Source of the DNA: Planctomycetes bacterium UBA1135
GTDB taxonomy: Bacteria; Planctomycetota; UBA1135
Assembly (NCBI GenBank): GCA_002311925.1
Contig: DCAK01000049.1
Coordinates: 15,645 to 23,720, forward strand
Direction of reading: 5' to 3'
DNA: 8,076 bases
Shown here: positions 6,410-8,076 of the stretch, piece after piece
How positions within the stretch are numbered: position 1 is the first letter of the stretch
How the letters are laid out: each line of letters begins with the position of its first letter
Position numbers and translations under genes: made by a program
The notes under the pieces: generated by a model
What the model saw: only the letters and a program-made list of their open reading frames with translations
What the model was told of the DNA's origin: nothing
The model's database searches: none

Positions 6410-7681
6410 TCAAGTTCCTTGAGAGTAATCATTCGCATAGGCCTCCTGTTCAGGGGTGAGGCTGTCGATGCCAATCTCCATGGCATCAAGCTTGACGGCG
6501 GCAATTTCCTGGTCAAGAGATTCAGGAAGGTCGTGGACGCCTGGACCCAGGGCCTCTCCTTCACGAGCGAGAAGCATCATGGCCTGGAATTGGTTTGCGA
6601 AGCTCATGTCCATGACCTCCGAGGGATGGCCTTCGGCAGCCGCCAAGTTCACAAGTCGTCCTTCGGCAAGGACATAAATGCGCCGGCCATCCTTCATCCG
6701 GTGTTCAACACAATTATCACGCATGGTTCGACTGGTTTCAGAGAGGTCGGAAAGTTCTTTCAGGTTCAACTCGCAGTCGTAGTGCCCGGTGTTGCAGACG
6801 ATGGCCCCGGTCTTCATGGATTCAAAATGGTTTCCGACAATGACATCCTTCATGCCGGTGGCGGTTATAAAGACATCACCCACTGCCGCGGCCTTGTCCA
6901 TGGGCATCACTCGATGCCCGTCCAGGGTCGCTTTCAAAGCGGCGGTGGGCTTCACCTCGGTGACCACCACGTTCGCCCCGGCGCCGGCGGCGCGGGTTGC
7001 GCAGCCCCTGCCACAATGGCCATAGCCTGCGACGACCACGGTCTTCCCCGCAAGAAGGATTGAAGTGGCGCGGAGGATTCCATCCAGACTGGATTGGCCG
7101 GTCCCGTAAACGTTGTCGAAATCCCACTTGGTCTCGGCATCGTTCACGGCGACCACCGGATACTTTAGTTTTCCGTCCGATGCCATGGCGCGAAGCCGAT
7201 GAATCCCGGTGGTGGTCTCTTCCGACCCCCCCACGATGTGCTCCAGGGAAGCCTGCTTTTCCGTATGGACCCGGAATATGAGGTCGGCCCCGTCGTCCAG
7301 AGTCAGGGTGGGATTGAAATCGAGAGTCCGGTCAATGGACCAGTAGAAGTCTTCAGTACTTTGTCCATACCAGGCAAAGATGGCGACCCCTTCTTCGGCC
7401 AAGGCCGCGGCAACGGCGTCATGGGTGGACAAGGGATTGCAGCCTGACCAGGAAACTTCGGCGCCGGCAGCCCGGAGGGTGCGAATCAAGACTGCTGTTT
7501 CCTTGGTCACGTGCAAGCATCCCGCAATGCGATGCCCGGCCAAGGGCTTCTCCTTCTCCCACTGCTTGCGTAGTTTCATCAAGACGGGCATTCGGGATTC
7601 AGCCCATTCGATGAGGAGACGGCCTTCTTCGGCCAATTCAGGGTCGGCGACCTTGAAGGAGGGTTCGGCGGTGGCGGTCAT
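6410..7681 (-). CDS. ahcY: Adenosylhomocysteinase (S-adenosylhomocysteine hydrolase)
   Basis: AhcY is a cytosolic NAD+-dependent enzyme that splits S-adenosylhomocysteine into homocysteine and adenosine, relieving product inhibition of methyltransferases. The 423-residue length fits the shorter form that lacks the roughly 40-residue insertion found in many proteobacterial and eukaryotic enzymes. Substrate-site segments are GCLHVTKETAVL (54-65), CNPLSTHD (81-88), DDGAD (129-133), EETTTG (154-159), and NDAETKWDFDN (180-190) with Lys185 and Asp189. The NAD-binding Rossmann motif GYGHCGRG is at 219-226, and NTGHYDCEL follows later. The C-terminus LTPEQEAY...GT is the usual ending that reaches the neighbouring subunit's cofactor. 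The common glutamine in STQD is His87 here, a variation worth aligning. The gene starts 29 bases after metK, consistent with a SAM-cycle operon. No Shine-Dalgarno site is obvious ahead of the ATG. Confidence 0.97.
   Translation of the reverse strand: MTATAEPSFKVADPELAEEGRLLIEWAESRMPVLMKLRKQWEKEKPLAGHRIAGCLHVTKETAVLIRTLRAAGAEVSWSGCNPLSTHDAVAAALAEEGVAIFAWYGQSTEDFYWSIDRTLDFNPTLTLDDGADLIFRVHTEKQASLEHIVGGSEETTTGIHRLRAMASDGKLKYPVVAVNDAETKWDFDNVYGTGQSSLDGILRATSILLAGKTVVVAGYGHCGRGCATRAAGAGANVVVTEVKPTAALKATLDGHRVMPMDKAAAVGDVFITATGMKDVIVGNHFESMKTGAIVCNTGHYDCELNLKELSDLSETSRTMRDNCVEHRMKDGRRIYVLAEGRLVNLAAAEGHPSEVMDMSFANQFQAMMLLAREGEALGPGVHDLPESLDQEIAAVKLDAMEIGIDSLTPEQEAYANDYSQGT
6415..6420 (-). promoter_or_regulatory. 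Ribosome binding site of the pseudopilin gene
   Basis: AAGGAA on the minus strand lies within the last codons of ahcY, six bases before the pseudopilin ATG. It is the clearest Shine-Dalgarno-like site in the window and settles the start at 6408 rather than the upstream in-frame ATGs. Confidence 0.7.
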
Positions 7682-7710
7682 CTCGTCATTCTACGAGGCC
7701 ATGAGGGACC

Positions 7711-8076
7711 TCAAGCAGTGGCTGCCACGGAGGGGAAGCATGAAGTCAAAGCATCCCCCAGGTCGATCGATTCCCATGGGAAGGCATCTCGGCCAAAGTG
7801 ACCATGGCAAGCGGTTTGCTGGTAGTTCCACCCCGCGTCCTTTTCGTAGCCGGAAGGAGTCCGAAGGCCCAATCTCCCCAGAATCCAGTTCGGGGTGAAG
7901 GGGGAATTCCCGTCTATCGGGTCCAAACCCTTGAGGGCTCTTTCGAGGTCCCGGTCTTCAATGCCCGAGGCTGCCGACCCAAAAGTTTCGACCAGGATGC
8001 TCGCGGGCCGAGCCATTCCAATCACATAGGCAAGCTGCACCTCGCAACGATCGGCCAACCCGGCGGCCACCACGTT
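7711..8076 (-). CDS. metK: S-adenosylmethionine synthetase, C-terminal part (5' end beyond window)
   Basis: Only the last 121 residues are in the window; the start lies past the right edge. MetK makes SAM from methionine and ATP as a cytosolic multimer. The visible part begins within the conserved segment NVVAAGLADRCEVQLAY. It continues with IGMARPASILVETFG and ends with the GHFGRDAFPWE signature, so the family call is clear. The stretch between ETFG and GHFGR is 57 residues, against about 40 in the E. coli enzyme. The extra length includes a DPIDGNSPF segment and a segment near SGYEKDAGWNYQQ. The usual Tyr before GHFGR is His. A tail of about 17 residues follows the signature. It is the first visible gene of the minus-strand operon and directly precedes ahcY, which handles the by-product of SAM use. 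Confidence 0.95.
   Translation of the reverse strand, partial: NVVAAGLADRCEVQLAYVIGMARPASILVETFGSAASGIEDRDLERALKGLDPIDGNSPFTPNWILGRLGLRTPSGYEKDAGWNYQQTACHGHFGRDAFPWESIDLGDALTSCFPSVAATA

Noticed and set aside
6242..7063. Plus-strand open frame of 273 codons opposite ahcY and the pseudopilin
   Set aside because: Antisense to ahcY with its NAD-binding motif. The protein has no recognisable domain.
7682..7710. Possible SAH riboswitch or other RNA switch ahead of ahcY
   Set aside because: Only 29 bases separate metK and ahcY, too short for a known SAH or SAM riboswitch. The small CTCGT/ACGAG pairing there is only 5 bp and expected by chance. Any switch would lie upstream of metK, outside the window.
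1..8076. CRISPR arrays, tRNA or rRNA genes, insertion sequences, phage or defence genes
   Set aside because: I saw no regularly spaced direct repeats, no cloverleaf or rRNA sequence, and no transposase, integrase or known defence motifs. Nearly all bases are taken by housekeeping genes.

Overview
The window is a densely packed stretch of bacterial chromosome with nine protein-coding genes in three blocks. No RNA gene, insertion sequence, CRISPR array or phage gene is visible. Almost every base is coding; the only real intergenic gap is about 56 bases, between two divergent genes. The best taxonomic hint is the pseudopilin. It combines a class III prepilin leader with an H-x9-DG motif, a combination known mainly from Planctomycetota and related PVC lineages. 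Moderately high GC, sparse Shine-Dalgarno sites and two TTG starts fit that idea. Planctomycetota is therefore a tentative inference, not a demonstrated assignment.

Right block, minus strand (8076 down to 3268): metK (partial) > ahcY > H-x9-DG pseudopilin > miaB > ribD. Spacings are 29 bases, 1 base, an 8-base overlap and a 4-base overlap, so this looks like one operon. MetK makes S-adenosylmethionine (SAM), AhcY clears the S-adenosylhomocysteine left by methylation, and MiaB is a SAM-dependent tRNA methylthiotransferase. RibD makes a riboflavin precursor. The pseudopilin in the middle has no metabolic link to its neighbours. A perfect 9-bp hairpin followed by four T lies just inside miaB and could act as an attenuator after the pseudopilin.

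Middle block, plus strand (2481 to 3266): yajC (Sec translocase accessory subunit) and yraN (UPF0102, nuclease-fold protein). This block diverges from mnmA and converges on ribD, with one base between the two stop codons.

Left block, minus strand (2424 down to 1): mnmA (tRNA 2-thiouridylase), then a large gene running off the left edge. That gene appears to start at a TTG overlapping the mnmA stop. It is open for 441 codons and encodes a probable exported protein with two von Willebrand factor A-type metal-site signatures.

Most of the window is housekeeping. No complete new system is evident. The points worth a second look are the hairpin in miaB, the double-VWA protein with its TTG start, the two TTGA stop/start junctions, the orphan pseudopilin in a SAM-cycle operon, and family-atypical insertions in RibD and MetK.
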